In this document: one piece after another, positions 33,346-44,389 of the stretch
Numbering within the stretch: position 1 is the stretch's first letter
Layout: the number at the start of each line of letters is the position of its first letter
Assembly (NCBI RefSeq): GCF_027942865.1
Contig: NC_134507.1
Location: 37,730,797-37,794,796 of the forward strand
Direction of reading: 5' to 3'
Source of the DNA: Odontesthes bonariensis
Taxonomy: Eukaryota > Chordata > Actinopteri > Atheriniformes > Atherinopsidae
Length of the DNA stretch: 64,000 nucleotides
Notes under the pieces: model-generated
Seen by the model: the letters and a program-made list of their open reading frames with translations, nothing else
Databases searched by the model: none
Told to the model about the DNA's origin: nothing
Position numbers and translations under genes: made by a program

Positions 33346-34962
33346 ATATTGGTATGAAGTTCCAAATTTAAAATGGGTTCTTGATAAATTGTTGCCAATT
33401 GCCAATTTATTTTGAAAATAGTAATACCACCTCAAACCAACTGGGTTATGTGTCGCACACGGAGCAAGACACCTAAGCTCAGCCACTCTGCTGGGAAATA
33501 ATATGGGCACGGAGCGCAAAAAGAGCGAGATGAGGAGGTAACTGGGCTATATAGTCCATCCCACCAGCAGTCAATGGCTATTTACCCTTATTGCGTGTGC
33601 AATTAGGGCCGTCATGACTCATAGGATGCGAAAGCATCTATGCTACTACACCAGCCTTCACCATTTCCCCAAGGAAAGACAGCGCCAGTGCATTATGAAC
33701 CTCATTTATCCTCCTCTCTGCATCAAACACATTCATGCTGCCTTAACTGAAAACTGTCATTTCAGTTAAGGCAAATTTGAAAGTCAGGCCAAAATGCCAT
33801 CGCTGTCAATTTGGGGAAAACGGAAAACTCATGCTACAACATTTCAAATGTGAGACTTTCAAAGTAATTAGGCTTTGGAACTTTTCAAAGGCTTTAAGAT
33901 AATCACAGGACTATGGTGGGAAACCGCCCAAACTCGCCTTAACCATGGCCTGAACAGGCTAACGTTATGCCTGTTTGGTTCAACTAATGCTAACGTTAGC
34001 TAGTGAACGCTAACAGTCAGAGCAGTAATTAAAACATATTAACAAACATACTTGCTTGATAACTTACCTTATTTATTCTTCTTTAAAAGAATTAAAAAAA
34101 GTGGACTCAGCAGGCTGCCCTCAGTGCCCCGGCCTGTGTGCTGGACTGCTGCGTTGCTGACATAGACCTAATATACTTTGCTGAGCGGGAGAGACTGAAT
34201 GTTGCACGCATGCACACTTCTTCTTCTTTGAATGCGCAGTGGGAGTGAGACTGTGTTGCTACTTATTGTTGAATGAGCTTCACTCTAAATAAAGTCATCT
34301 TCACTCTAAACACTAAGTTTTTTGCATTTTTCACCATGCAACTAACTTTTACTTCATAAAAATCAGTCATAAGTGCATATGGTAATTAACCTAGTAAAGT
34401 TAACGAATGTATGTATGTCAGGGCAGCTATTGGACTTTACAGTGAAGATGTATTGTATATAGATAATCCATGAGCCTAGTCAAGCGGTGAAGTTGTAAAG
34501 CAACGAGATTGCTGAGATTTTCTCATGAGAATGAGAAAAAAGTGATCAGAGCTTCATCCTCTGTGGCTGGTTGACTGTTAGAGCTTCCAGCTGCCTCTAA
34601 CTCCCACACCTCAAAAAACAAATGTCCTTCACAGGGTAGACATCTCAGGTGATGTTCTGACTGGGGTGGTTTATACAATCTATGTGTAGAAGTGTTTGTG
34701 TTCTACCACCCAGGTATAGACAATAGTGATCCCTCGGCTACTATTGTCTACTATTTATAACACTCTCATGCTCTCTCCTTCACAGTGACGGTGCTGCTGT
34801 CAACACAAATAATTATTAACTTCCGTCACAGAAATGGATGTTAATGACATGATTTTTATCCATAAGGACAATTCTTTCCAATTCTAAAAAAAAATACAGT
34901 TATATTTACTTCTGCGTCCTGCATGTCTTTTGTTGAAACATCTGACGATCACCCCGTGACAC
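33346..34962. other. No gene recognised
   Basis: No coding signal or RNA supported. GTTAACGTTAGC-type repeated words near 33960-34020 are characteristic of fish intergenic repeats but were not resolved into an element. Confidence 0.35.
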
Positions 34963-34992
34963 ACACACACACACACACAGACACACACACAC
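34963..34992. repeat. (CA)n microsatellite
   Basis: About 30 bp of ACAC with one interruption (CAGACA). Confidence 0.9.
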
Positions 34993-35040
34993 GAGGAAGT
35001 TAACCAGCTTGGGCTGCCGCTGATTGGTTGGCAGACACCT

Positions 35041-35141
35041 CTGTTTCTATTGGCCCTCAGTCTCCATGTTTCTGATCCTGGACCTGCTGAGATGTCCCAG
35101 GCCATTGTTGGCTTTGATCCTCATACATTTAACTTTGTCCT
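35041..35141 (-). repeat. Dispersed repeat, copy 2
   Basis: The reverse complement matches 22918-22990 (TCAGGACAAAGTTAAATGTA, then GACATCTCAGCAGGTCCAGG). It stops exactly where the U2 promoter shared with 61333 begins. Confidence 0.6.
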
Positions 35142-35305
35142 GAGCGGGCGGGAGTGCAAAGTTGTACCATCTGAAACGGCTGAAGAGTGCTCACTGCAGC
35201 GGGTGGGCGGAGGTGCAAAGTGACGCTTTGTAGGCAAAAAAAGAGCACCGCCACAAGTGCGCATTGTGCCAGGAAGGGCGCTCGGACGTGAAACAGTGGA
35301 GGGTT
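35142..35305 (+). promoter_or_regulatory. U2 snRNA promoter, copy 1
   Basis: These 164 bp upstream of U2 are nearly identical to 61333-61170. GCACCGCCACAAGTGC at 35245-35260 lies 61-46 bp before the start, where the proximal sequence element of snRNA genes sits. Its CACCG core is shared in position with the U1 and U5 genes here. There is no TATA box, as expected for a pol II snRNA gene. Confidence 0.6.
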
Positions 35306-35331
35306 ATCGCTTCTCGGCCTTTTGGCTAAGA
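35306..35331 (+). pseudogene. U2 snRNA gene 5' fragment (nt 1-26), cut by a LINE
   Basis: ATCGCTTCTCGGCCTTTTGG and CTAAGA match U2 nucleotides 1-26 exactly. U2 then stops and a Keno-like LINE begins. The branch-site pairing region of U2 is therefore missing, so no working U2 is made here. Confidence 0.85.
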
Positions 35332-36872
35332 CTGCGATCGCCTCCTTTGGGTGGACTATTTTATGCCTTTTCGGCATTAAATCCTCACGCTTTGGAGGTT
35401 CTTTTTTGTGCGTGGTCAAAGTATTCCAACTCTTTTGCAGTTGCAGTTCTTTGTCAAAATTTTCCTTTATTATCCCCTTTTTTCAGGTTTTGCTTTTTGA
35501 ACGAGTTTCAGTTGAAACAGGATTGGTGTCGTTGTTCCGTTTTTTTTTTTTTTTTTTGGAGGAAGGTAAGTATCCCTTTTTAGTACCTTTTTATCCACTT
35601 TTTACTCTTTTATTGGGTTTTAGTGTGATATTTATTATTGTTCTTTTAAGCATTTTATTTAAAAACTGTTTGTGGTGCCTCCATCATGTCGGCAAACTAT
35701 GCTGGCATGAGGAGGCACCACAGCGCTAGATTTTTGTTTAAAGAAAATGAAGGAAAGCTCATAGAGATGTCCAGATTGGACTTCTCTCGGAAGCTAATTC
35801 AAAATATATTGAACTTCAAGCCAGACGATTTGAATTGCATCCTGTCATTGCCTTTTAACAAAGGTTTCGATGTAAGTTTTCGCACTGCAGCTTCGCTGCA
35901 GGAGTTTTGGACAAGATTTGTTAATGTGCAAGCCCAGTTTTCTGTGTTTACTGTTGAGAAACTTACTGACAATACTCTGAAGACAGTAATTGTCAGAATG
36001 TTCAATGAAATGGTGAACGCAGAAGATATCTGTATATGGTTGGGAAGATTCTGCACTGTTAAAGGCCAGGCAATGAAGGTGAGGGATGTTGACGGCATCT
36101 GGAACTGCGCCTGGAGGGTCCCCATCCAACAATGGCAAGACCCCCAGGGCTTCCAGGGTCTGAAACATCTCCCATCCATGATTGTCTTGGGAGAAAACAG
36201 AGGCTACATCCACTACCAGGGACAGCCCAAACTCTGCCGCAAGTGTGGGGAGCACGGGCACCTGGTGGAGAGTGTACGAATGGCAGAAAGTGCAATCTCT
36301 GTGGAGAATCAAACCACCTCTTCAGAGATTGCCCAAAATCCTTTGCCAACAAATTGAAATCCAAAAAAACGCGGGAAGGAAATGGAGGGCAGACCGAGGG
36401 AGTTAACGAGCTACTTGAAACAGCTGGGCTGGAAAATTCAAACTTCCCGCCAAAACCCCTGAATGGTGGAAAGCAGTCAGGTGAGGCCGAGGAGGGGGAG
36501 GGGCCTGCTACACCCCCACCAATGGAGAGTTCTGGAGAGGAGGAGGAGGTGGTGCAGGCAGAAGGCGGAGCTAGTTCAGAATGTGAAGAAGTCCAATCAC
36601 AAGATGATAGCGAGGATGCCTCCCTCCCAGATGCCCAGCAAACAAAGAGGCTTGCATCAGAATTGTCCTCTGATTCTCCTATAGTCTCAGAGAAGAGGGG
36701 AAGAGCTGGGACTACCTCAGACAGTTCATCTGTGGAGGAGCCCAGAGTCTTCCCCTCCAATTCACCAAATGAGGTCTCTTTTTTAAATGTAGTTCTGCAA
36801 TCAACCCCTAGAGACTCAAAGTTTAACAAAACCTTGCAACAGAGGCCAACCCCCAGAGTCCATCTGTTGTGA
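35332..36872 (+). mobile_element. Keno-like (Tx1 clade) LINE inserted in U2, copy 1, ORF1 only
   Basis: ORF1 starts at 35686 ([20 protein letters not shown]). It has a long N-terminal domain ([20 protein letters not shown]...[11 protein letters not shown]) and a CCHC knuckle [12 protein letters not shown]. Compared with copy 2, about 55 bp are deleted after this knuckle, removing the second knuckle and shifting frame. The third knuckle ([14 protein letters not shown]) and an acidic C-terminus then follow at 36270-36872. Tx1-clade Keno elements are known to target U2 snRNA genes, which explains the 5' junction. ORF2 is absent, so the 3' half has been lost; this is unusual because LINEs usually lose the 5' end. 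Confidence 0.8.
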
Positions 36873-37071
36873 CACAGATTTCTGAATAATATGCATCCTA
36901 TTCTAATACAAAGCTTGTATACTAGTCATGCCATTACTACATGGAACAATTTACTATTAATATCCCATAGTTATACAGATTTATAACTACAGTAATGCAA
37001 TCGTGTCAGCCTCTGTGCTTTTTTCCCCTATAACTTGTAAACTAAACAATTGGTCACACCATACAGGCAGG

Positions 37072-37117
<46 letters not shown>
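37072..37117. repeat. (TG)n microsatellite
   Basis: An uninterrupted TG run just upstream of the first exon of the next gene, continuing imperfectly to 37130. Confidence 0.9.
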
Positions 37118-37118
<1 letters not shown>

Positions 37119-37143
37119 TGTCTGTGTGTGTTTACAGAAGCAA

Positions 37144-38659
37144 ATGGATCCTCTGATGCCTGTGCTGTCCATCCTGGACACAAGCTTCCCTAAGGACAGG
37201 CAGCAGTGTGTGCTTGGGATGACCAAGGAGGCCAAGGACGTCCTTAAGGCACATGCACGGGACCTTGAGACAGTGGACAGTAGGCTGAGAGACTCAGATA
37301 AGGCTTACAAAGAAGGTGAGAAGAGTGCATGCACAACCCTGTGCTTACAACTGCACTACTGTCTAGACATGATTACTTTAATTTTGTTCCCCCTTATTTA
37401 TCTGTCTACAGCTTTGAAGAAATGCCAGATCGTCACACCCTCTCCAACTGAGGCGCAAGTCCTGGGGCAGCTGGTGATGACCTTTGGCCAGTACACCAGC
37501 AAGAGCTTCAAGTGGCTGGTCGAGAATGATGTCGGCTACTGCAAACAGTAAGTGATCGCCATGTGAATAGTGTTATAACTTAATAGTACTGTATCACTAT
37601 GTTACATTACTATGCCATTTCAGCATCGTCGACCGCCACATGAAGGAGATGAGGCACCCTGAGAAGAGGAAGACCATCAACGACGAGTGGCTGAAGGAGC
37701 AGCTGGTCAAGTACGCGCACCTCTTCACCACCGTCTCGTGCCACCTGGAGGTGAATGTGGACCGGGCCATCTATGGACAGGGGAGGTTCAAGTCGTTCAC
37801 CTACCTGGAGATGTGGCAGTGGTACAGCCTGCACAAGAGGCTCCTGGCGGATCCTCAGGCTGGCAGCGACGCTGAGAGGAAGAGGGCGCAGGAGGCCTAC
37901 ACGTCGGTGACACAGTGGCTCCTCATGAAGGAGGATGACACCAATTCAAAGGCCCTCAAGAGGTTCAGAAAGTACATTCTGGACAAGGAGGTTTGTGTGC
38001 AGGTGAACATGTGTATAAAGGAATAACATAACAAATGTATTCAGCACAACTGAAATGTAATATTCCTCCTAATACCTCAGCAGGGTGTAGCCACTCCTTC
38101 CACCGCGTCTGCTTCCTACAGCAAGCCCCCAGCAGCATCAGCAGCAGCATCAGCAGCAGCATCAGCAGCAGCATCTGCAGCAGCATCAGCAGCAGCATCA
38201 GCAGCAGCATCTGCAGCAGCATCTGCAGCAGCATCTGCAGCAGCATCTGCAGCAGCATCTGCAGCAGCATCTGCAGCAGCATCTGCAGCAGCATCTGCAG
38301 CAGCAGCACCACCCACCACCAGCAAGGCCCCTCCATCACCTCCTCCTCCTGCACCTCCCTCCATCACCAGCAAGGCTCGTCCATCAGCCACACCTACCTC
38401 CACCACAAAGCCCCCCTCAGGACCAGCACCAGCAGCAGCATCCCCCACCTCCAACGCGAAGCCGAAGAAGAAGGCCTCCTCCAAGTCGGCTGCCCCAGCA
38501 GCCCGTGCAGCTGTGCCTACCTCTTCACCGGTACCCTCCTTCTTCCGACACCGCGTCTTCTTCTGGAGGCCAGTTGGTGTGTGGCGCTACAGCGTCCGCT
38601 GCACCGAGCCCGGCTGCCCTGCCAAGGAACACCCGAAGGCTTTCCTGTACCAGCTGTGA
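37144..38659 (+). CDS. Four-exon gene of an unnamed fish family (DUF6729-like end)
   Basis: Exons 37144-37315, 37412-37547, 37624-37990 and 38081-38659 join in phases 1, 2 and 0 without a stop, giving about 417 residues. An acceptor (GTTTACAG) just before 37137 suggests an untranslated exon upstream, so the ATG at 37144 is a choice. Exon 1 is helical (KEAKDVLKAHARDLETVDSR). Exons 2-3 hold MTFGQYTSKSFKWLVENDVG followed by HMKEMRHPEKRKTINDEWLK, a motif I recall from repeated fish genes and, loosely, from ExoX-like C-terminal domains. Exon 4 begins with an Ala/Ser repeat, then a Pro/Lys-rich linker, and ends VFFWRPVGVWRYSVRCTEPG-CPAK, the start of a DUF6729-like Cys-rich domain, then stops early. 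CDINGW just after the stop, in another frame, suggests a truncated copy. Function unknown; it may be cargo of a mobile element. Confidence 0.55.
38115..38310 (+). repeat. 12-bp tandem repeat coding Ala-Ala-Ala-Ser
   Basis: About 16 units of GCAGCAGCATCA or GCAGCAGCATCT lie within exon 4 of the gene above. Long Ala-Asp, Ser-Ile or Leu-rich frames on either strand here are shadows. Confidence 0.85.
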
Positions 38660-39294
38660 CATCAACGGCTGGTAAATGACTGATACTGAGGCCCAGTGAC
38701 TGATCTTGACTTGTCTGAACTTTTTTTTTCTCTTATCTTTGATGTCCCTATGTTGTTGTTTGTGTATATAGTTTCCTGATTGCACTCCTACATGCACATG
38801 TATATAGTTCTCATTTGTATTGTTCACTTACACTTGATTTCTTGTTTGTTCCCATATCTGCTGTTGCACATGGCTCTCTCTCCTGTCTGCCCACTGCTCC
38901 TGGTCAGTCAGTCTGTCTCTGTCTCACACACACACACTCTCCCTCCACCTCCACCTCACCCCCCCCCCCCCCGCCCTCTCTCTCTCTCTCTCTCCCCCTC
39001 ACACACTTAATTTCAAATGTCTTGTCATGAAAAATGTGCACTATACATGTCTTAACTTTGTTTACTAAATGAGAATGCACTTGAATAAATGCACTTCAGC
39101 CCTTAAAGTGCCTTGCATCGCAGTAGCAGTGTGTTGTGTCATTTCTTATTCCAAGTCAACACTTTCAATGTTCTCCTTCAATCTATTCATTATAATGTAA
39201 CCTACCAGTAAATATAATCATTCATGATATACCATCATCTGTAATAATAAACACATTAACAGCATACAACTGTGAAGAAATAAAAAAAGTTGAC
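38660..39294. other. 3' flank of the four-exon gene, low-complexity sequence
   Basis: Contains CA-, poly-C and CT-rich tracts (38925-39000) and AATAAA at 39084-39089, a plausible polyadenylation signal for the upstream gene. Confidence 0.45.
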
Positions 39295-39385
39295 TTAATA
39301 GACAATGTTGCAGAGGTAACAGTGTGTCATTTCCCCCATAATCAATGTCTCCATCACCATGTAGGCCTCAAACCAGCGGGTCGAC
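39295..39385 (-). CDS. Orphan C-terminal exon on the minus strand
   Basis: Minus strand: acceptor CCATAG before 39385, then STRWFEAYMVMETLIMGEMT and HCYLCNIVY followed by a stop at 39297-39295. The Trp-rich start and HCYLC end recall C-terminal exons of repeated uncharacterised fish proteins. No upstream exons could be supported, so it may be a leftover. A weak call. Confidence 0.35.
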
Positions 39386-39853
39386 CTATGGAAAGACAAA
39401 AATAAGAGCTTTAGAGTTTTTGTTTACATTCACATGTTTCTAAAAATAGCCACACCAATTAGTCTCATGTCTTTTTTTAACCACCTTTTTCTTTTTTTCA
39501 TACAATACCAAGTACCAGCTGGTGGTTGAAAATAAATAAATCACTCAAATGAACAGGCATGATCATCCCTCACCTTTCGGCAAAATTCGCCGTTTTAGTC
39601 CCAAAATAGGTGACTTGTGTGAATCGTGTAGATCCGAAGAGTTTTTTTTTCTTTTGGGGGGGGGGGGGGGGGGGGGTACATCCACTGACGCATACAAATG
39701 GTTACAGCCAATCGAGATTAATAGCTATTAATAACTAGCGCTTCTTTTCTATTGGTGTTCTGATCAGCTGGTACAACCCACTCCTGGTTGCCAGTCCTCG
39801 CTTACGAATATTCCACTGATTCAGACAGCAAAGTCACATTTTTATTGATTGAC
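39386..39853. other. Upstream of a possible gene; poly-G tract
   Basis: A run of about 20 G lies at 39656-39676, and a CCAAT-like ATTGGTG occurs near 39751. No gene otherwise. Confidence 0.35.
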
Positions 39854-40936
39854 ATGGCAACCTCATTTCCCGCTGGATCTAAACTGACTAATGGAAGGTA
39901 AGTCGCTTACTGTGGCAAACTTGTGTACATAAATGTTATTCTAACATGCGTGCTGAAAATCATGTTTAGGGCATAACACGTTATCTAGCTCATGACGGCT
40001 GCAGATGATAAATACTAGTTGTTACCTGCTAGCCTGCTTTTGCGAGACGAGTGATATGGAAACTAAGCTCAGTGGTGTTGAATGGAGAAATTTCTTGTTA
40101 TCACTGGATGGTTTTAAAAAACAGCAGACTTCATTTGGGCGTTTTTTGATTGTTAGAAAGCCGAGATTGTTTTTTTTCAACTGAGGAGCTCTCTTGACAT
40201 GGGTTAAGAACTAGTCACTGTTCGCTACAACTTGTCTTGAACACCATGAGAGCTAGCTAAAGCTCCAGTAGAAATGCTTAGCTCCTGTTCGCTCGATATT
40301 GTTAATACAGTTAGTGTCAAGCTTGTTTTTAAAGCTACGTAACAGAAACACTGGTTGCCAGTAATGTTATTTATTGATTCATTGAAATGTAATGGTTTCA
40401 AGCCGCCTAAAAATAGCGAACGCCGCCCGTCTCGCTCTAAATTAAACACCAGGGTGAAATGATATCTGGTAGTCCAGTGGTTAGTTCTACCCAAATGTGA
40501 GAAACAGTGATTGGCCATTCTATTTGCTCTCAAAAGTGCTAGTGTTATGACACCACACAACTAATCTAAATTAAGAGTGACATTTACTTATGACCAATTA
40601 CTGTTCTGACAACTGGGTAACCATGTTACAGAAACCAGCTCTTTTTTTAACACTGGCCCAATGGTGGTAAATTTAAGCTTAGTGTGGCTGGTAGAAAAGA
40701 AAACGTACTAGCCATTTTGTGTTTGGCTAGTAACATTAATATCTTCTTGTCATTTTGGGTCGTGGTGAAAAAAGTTAATTTCGAGCCCTGTTTACAGTTA
40801 ATACTGATGTTTCATTTGAACTAACACAAAATATTCTTGCAGGATGAGTGTAGTAACAGAGGAGGATGCTGCAGCTGTGAAGCAGATAGACTCAGGGATC
40901 AAGGTGCAGCTGGAGATGGGCTTGGGTCAAACTTGA
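39854..40936 (+). CDS. Possible two-exon gene start, unidentified
   Basis: Exon 39854-39897 (MATSFPAGSKLTNG, ending AG|GTAAGTCGC) joins across a 945-bp intron to 40843-40936 (acceptor ATATTCTTGCAG; RMSVVTEEDAAAVKQIDSGI, then KVQLEMGLGQT and TGA). The product would be 45 residues. Beyond the stop another frame reads VCVKGQEVSFNIGDVFQKM, so this may be the broken 5' part of a longer gene. I do not recognise it. Good splice sites are the main support. Confidence 0.35.
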
Positions 40937-41443
40937 GGGAAAGGTTTGCGTGAAGGGGCAGGAGGTGTCCTTCAACATAGGGGATGTTTTCCAGAAAATG
41001 TGTGTGTGTGTTTGGCGCCTGCAGATCAGTGAAACAGTGTTGGTGAACAAAGCTTGTCATACCCCGCCCCCTGGGCCGCACGCGCGCGCTCTTCTCACCT
41101 TTTTAACCCCTGACCCATTTTCATGCCTGAATGAAGTGATCAATAGACAGCAATGCAAGCATTAAAACACGATTCAATGTCCAACACTCCCAATTAGACA
41201 AAACACTTGTATAAAACGATCATTTAAGTCGTATTTTGCACATTTCCCTAGATTCACCATGCCACAAAACTTCACCACATGGCCTGGCAGCTTTTGACAG
41301 CTAATTGACCAATAGTACAGCATGCCTATGATTTCCCATCCCTCCCTCTCCATGGATTTGATTGACAAATCTTTTACCCAATAATATGCCTTATCTGTCC
41401 TAGAGTCTACATCCGATTTTGCACTTTGTACGCGCTGAGGGCC
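40937..41443. other. No gene recognised; left border of the U1 array
   Basis: No feature is supported until U1 sequence starts abruptly at 41444. Confidence 0.4.
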
Positions 41444-41539
41444 ATTCGCAAGGGTCAGTACAGCCGGTGTGCAATGGCTGAGCCTCGTCCTGGGTGAACC
41501 ACCTTCTTGATCATGGTATCTCCCCTGCCAGGTAAGTAT
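41444..41539 (-). pseudogene. U1 snRNA gene truncated at the array border
   Basis: Nucleotides 1-96 of U1 are present (5' end ATACTTACCTGGCAGGGGAG at 41539). The Sm site and 3' stem-loop are missing, replaced by unrelated sequence at 41443. The promoter side is intact, so a transcript could start but would lack Sm assembly. Confidence 0.85.
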
Positions 41540-42089
41540 GAGTTGGAACTGTCAGAGGCTGACACCTCTTTTCCAGGTGCCTCACTCGGCCGGACGGTGC
41601 AGTAAATTCAACTGTCTGCAGTGCCATGCCAGCAGCTAACCTGAATCTGAAAAGCTTGCAGATTAAAACAGTCCGGCTTTTCTTCATCTTTCTGATCAGT
41701 TCTTGTTTCAACAACCAAGGAACTTGGAGCACATATTGATTTAGTTTTTCCACTCTCCCCATCTCTAGAGCCACACCCAACCCACACTGGGAAAATTCTT
41801 AGTTGAGGCAAAACCCTCACGGCTTAATATGTCCAGTGCAGAAATGCTGCCGTATTCTCATCTCGTTGTTGCCATCACTAAGGCAACGCCCACCTGCCTG
41901 GGGTGACTGCACTGTATGACCTCAGCTGACAACTGCGCAGCTGCATATCAGCTGTGCAGACCTGCCGCAGCATTCAGCAAACCTTGCAAAACATGGGTTT
42001 TAAAGATGGAAAGGTGTCGTTAAAGCAGCAACGCCAGGACAAAAACCAAGGTAGAGTTGACCAGGGATATTCACGTTATACAATCAAAC

Positions 42090-42253
42090 CAGGGGAGAGC
42101 GCGAACGCAGTCCCCCACTACCAGAAATTATGCAGTCGAGATTCCCACATTTGGGGAATTCGCAAGGGTCAGTACAGCCGGTGTGCAATGGCTGAGCCTC
42201 GTCCTGGGTGAACCACCTTCTTGATCATTGTATCTCCCCTGCCAGGTAAGTAT
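42090..42253 (-). ncRNA. U1 snRNA, array copy 2
   Basis: 164 nt, the usual U1 length. The 5' end ATACTTACCTG carries the intact 5' splice-site pairing sequence. Stem-loop I loop reads ATCAAGAAG (human ATCACGAAG). The U1A-binding loop ATTGCAC is present, the Sm site reads AATTTCTGG, and the 3' stem GACTGCGTTCGCGC is intact. In stem I this copy has ATACAATGATC. Acts in the nucleus in 5' splice-site recognition. Confidence 0.93.
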
Positions 42254-42301
42254 GAGTTGGAACTGTCAGAGGCTGACACCTCTTTTCCAGGTGCCTCACT
42301 C

Positions 42302-42318
42302 GGCCGGACGGTGCAGCA
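42302..42318 (-). promoter_or_regulatory. Proximal sequence element candidate of U1 units
   Basis: The minus strand reads GCACCGTCCGGCCG. The CACCG core is at 42313-42309, 60-56 bp upstream of the U1 start. The same core occurs at the same distance in copies 1, 3, 4 and 5 (41595, 43021, 43733 and 44445 onward) and in the U2 and U5 promoters here. It is lost in copy 6. Confidence 0.55.
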
Positions 42319-42801
42319 AATTCAACTGTCTGCAGTGCCATGCCAGCAGCTAACCTGAATCTGAAAAGCTTGCAGATTAAAACAGTCCGGCTTTTCTTCA
42401 TCTTTCTGATCAGTTCTTGTTTCAACAACCAAGGAACTTGGAGCACAAATTGATTTAGTTTTTCCACTCTCCCCATATCTAGAGCCACACCCACCCACAC
42501 TGGGAAAATTCTTAGTTGAGTCAAAACCTCACGGCTTAATATCTCCAGTGCAGAAATGCTGCCGTATTCTCATCTCGTTGTTGCCATCACTAAGGCAACG
42601 CCCTCCTGCCTGGGGTGACTGCACTGTATGACCTCACCTGACAACTGCGCAGCTGCATATCAGCTGTGCAGACCTGCCGCAGCATTCAGCAAACCTTGCA
42701 AAACATGGGTTTTAAAGATGGAAAGGTGTCCTTAAAGCAGCAACGCCAGGACAAAAACCAAGGTAGAGTTGCCCAAGGATATTTACGTTATACAGTCAAA
42801 T

Positions 42802-42965
42802 CAGGGGAGAGCGCGACCGCAGTCCCCCACTACCAGAAATTATGCAGTCGAGATTCCCACATTTGGGGAATTCGCAAGGGTCAGTACAGCCGGTGTGCAA
42901 TGGCTGAGCCTCGTCCTGGGTGAACCACCTTCTTGATCATTGTATCTCCCCTGCCAGGTAAGTAT
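42802..42965 (-). ncRNA. U1 snRNA, array copy 3
   Basis: 164 nt, with 5' ATACTTACCTG, Sm site AATTTCTGG and 3' hairpin intact. Carries ATACAATGATC in stem I. A base change near 42813 gives GTCGCGC in place of GTTCGCGC in the 3' hairpin loop. Otherwise as copy 2. Confidence 0.92.
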
Positions 42966-43513
42966 GAGTTGGAACTGTCAGAGGCTGACACCTCTTTTCC
43001 AGGTGCCTCACTCGGCCGGACGGTGCAGCAAATTCAACTGTCTACAGTGCCATGCCAGCAGCTAACCTGCATCTGAAAAGCTTGCAGATTAAAACAGTCC
43101 GGCTTTTCTTCATCTTTCTGATCAGTCCTTGTTTCAACAACCAAGGAACTTGGAGCACAAATTTATTTAGTTTTTCCACTCTTCCCATCTCTAGAGCCAC
43201 ACCCACCCACACTGGGAAAATTCTTAGTTGAGGCAAAACCTCATGGCTTAATATCTCCAGTGCAGAAATGCTGCCGTATTCTCATCTCGTTGTTGCCATC
43301 ACTAAGGCAACGCCCACCTGCCTGGGGTGACTGCACTGTATGACCTCAGCTGACAACTGCGCAGCTGCATATCAGCTGTGCAGACCTGCCGCAGCATTCA
43401 GCAAACCTTGCAAAACATGGGTTTTAAAGATGGAAAGGTGTCCTTAAAGCAGCAACGCCAGGACAAAAACCAAGGTAGAGTTGCCCAGGGATATTCACAT
43501 TATACAGTCAAAT

Positions 43514-43677
43514 CAGGGGAGAGCGCGAACGCAGTCCCCCTCTACCAGAAATTATGCAGTCGAGATTCCCACATTTGGGGAATTCGCAAGGGTCAGTACA
43601 GCCGGTGTGCAATGGCTGAGCCTCGTCCTGGGTGAACCACCTTCTTGATCATGGTATCTCCCCTGCCAGGTAAGTAT
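43514..43677 (-). ncRNA. U1 snRNA, array copy 4
   Basis: 164 nt, with 5' ATACTTACCTG, Sm site and 3' hairpin present. It has the canonical ATACCATGATC in stem I, unlike copies 2, 3 and 5, and a CTCTACC variant near 43540 just before the 3' hairpin (GGTAGAGGGGGACTG). Confidence 0.92.
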
Positions 43678-44225
43678 GAGTTGGAACTGTCAGAGGCTGA
43701 CACCTCTTTTCCAGGTGCCTCACTCAGCCGGACGGTGCAGCAAATTCAACTGTCTGCAGTGCCATGCCAGCAGCTAACCTGAATCTGAAAAGCTTGCAGA
43801 TTAAAACAGTCCGGCTTTTCTTCATCTTTATGATCAGTTCTTGTTTCAACAACCAAGGAACTTGGAGCACAAATTGATTTAGTTTTTCCACTCTCCCCAT
43901 CTCTAGAGCCACACCCACCCACACTGGGAAAATTCTTAGTTGAGGCAAAACCTCACGGCTTAATATCTCCAGTGCAGAAATGCCGCCGTATTCTCATCTT
44001 GTTGTTGCCATCACTAAGGCAACGCCCACCTGCCTGGGGTGACTGCACTGTATGACCTCACCTGACAACTGCGCAGCTGCATATCAGCTGTGCAGACCTG
44101 CCGCAGCATTCAGCAAACCTTGCAAAACATGGGTTTTAAAGATGGAGAGGTGTCCTTAAAGCAGCAACGCCAGGACAAAAACCAAGGTAGAGTTGCCCAG
44201 GGATATTCACGTTATACAGTCAAAT

Positions 44226-44389
44226 CAGGGGAGAGCGCGAACGCAGTCCCCCACTACCAGAAATTATGCAGTCGAGATTCCCACATTTGGGGAATTCGCA
44301 AGGGTCAGTACAGCCGGTGTGCAATGGCTGAGCCTCGTCCTGGGTGAACCACCTTCTTGATCATTGTATCTCCCCTGCCAGGTAAGTAT
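44226..44389 (-). ncRNA. U1 snRNA, array copy 5
   Basis: 164 nt with all U1 landmarks. Stem I reads ATACAATGATC. A Gypsy element is inserted 262 bp upstream of its start, close to where the distal enhancer of snRNA genes usually lies, so its expression may be altered. Confidence 0.92.

Noticed and set aside
35306-35331. A functional U2 snRNA gene
   Set aside because: Only 26 of about 190 nt are present; the branch-point pairing and Sm regions are missing.
38116-38484. Long Ala-Asp, Leu-rich and Ser-Ile frames over the 12-bp repeat
   Set aside because: Shadows of the Ala-Ala-Ala-Ser coding repeat in exon 4; only that frame joins correctly by splicing.
41954-44347. Repeated 85-codon frames (MQTCRSIQQ...) in each U1 unit, and opposite-strand 85-99-codon frames
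   Set aside because: They recur only because the 712-bp DNA unit recurs. The plus-strand frames run through antisense U1 RNA sequence and have no homology or codon signal.
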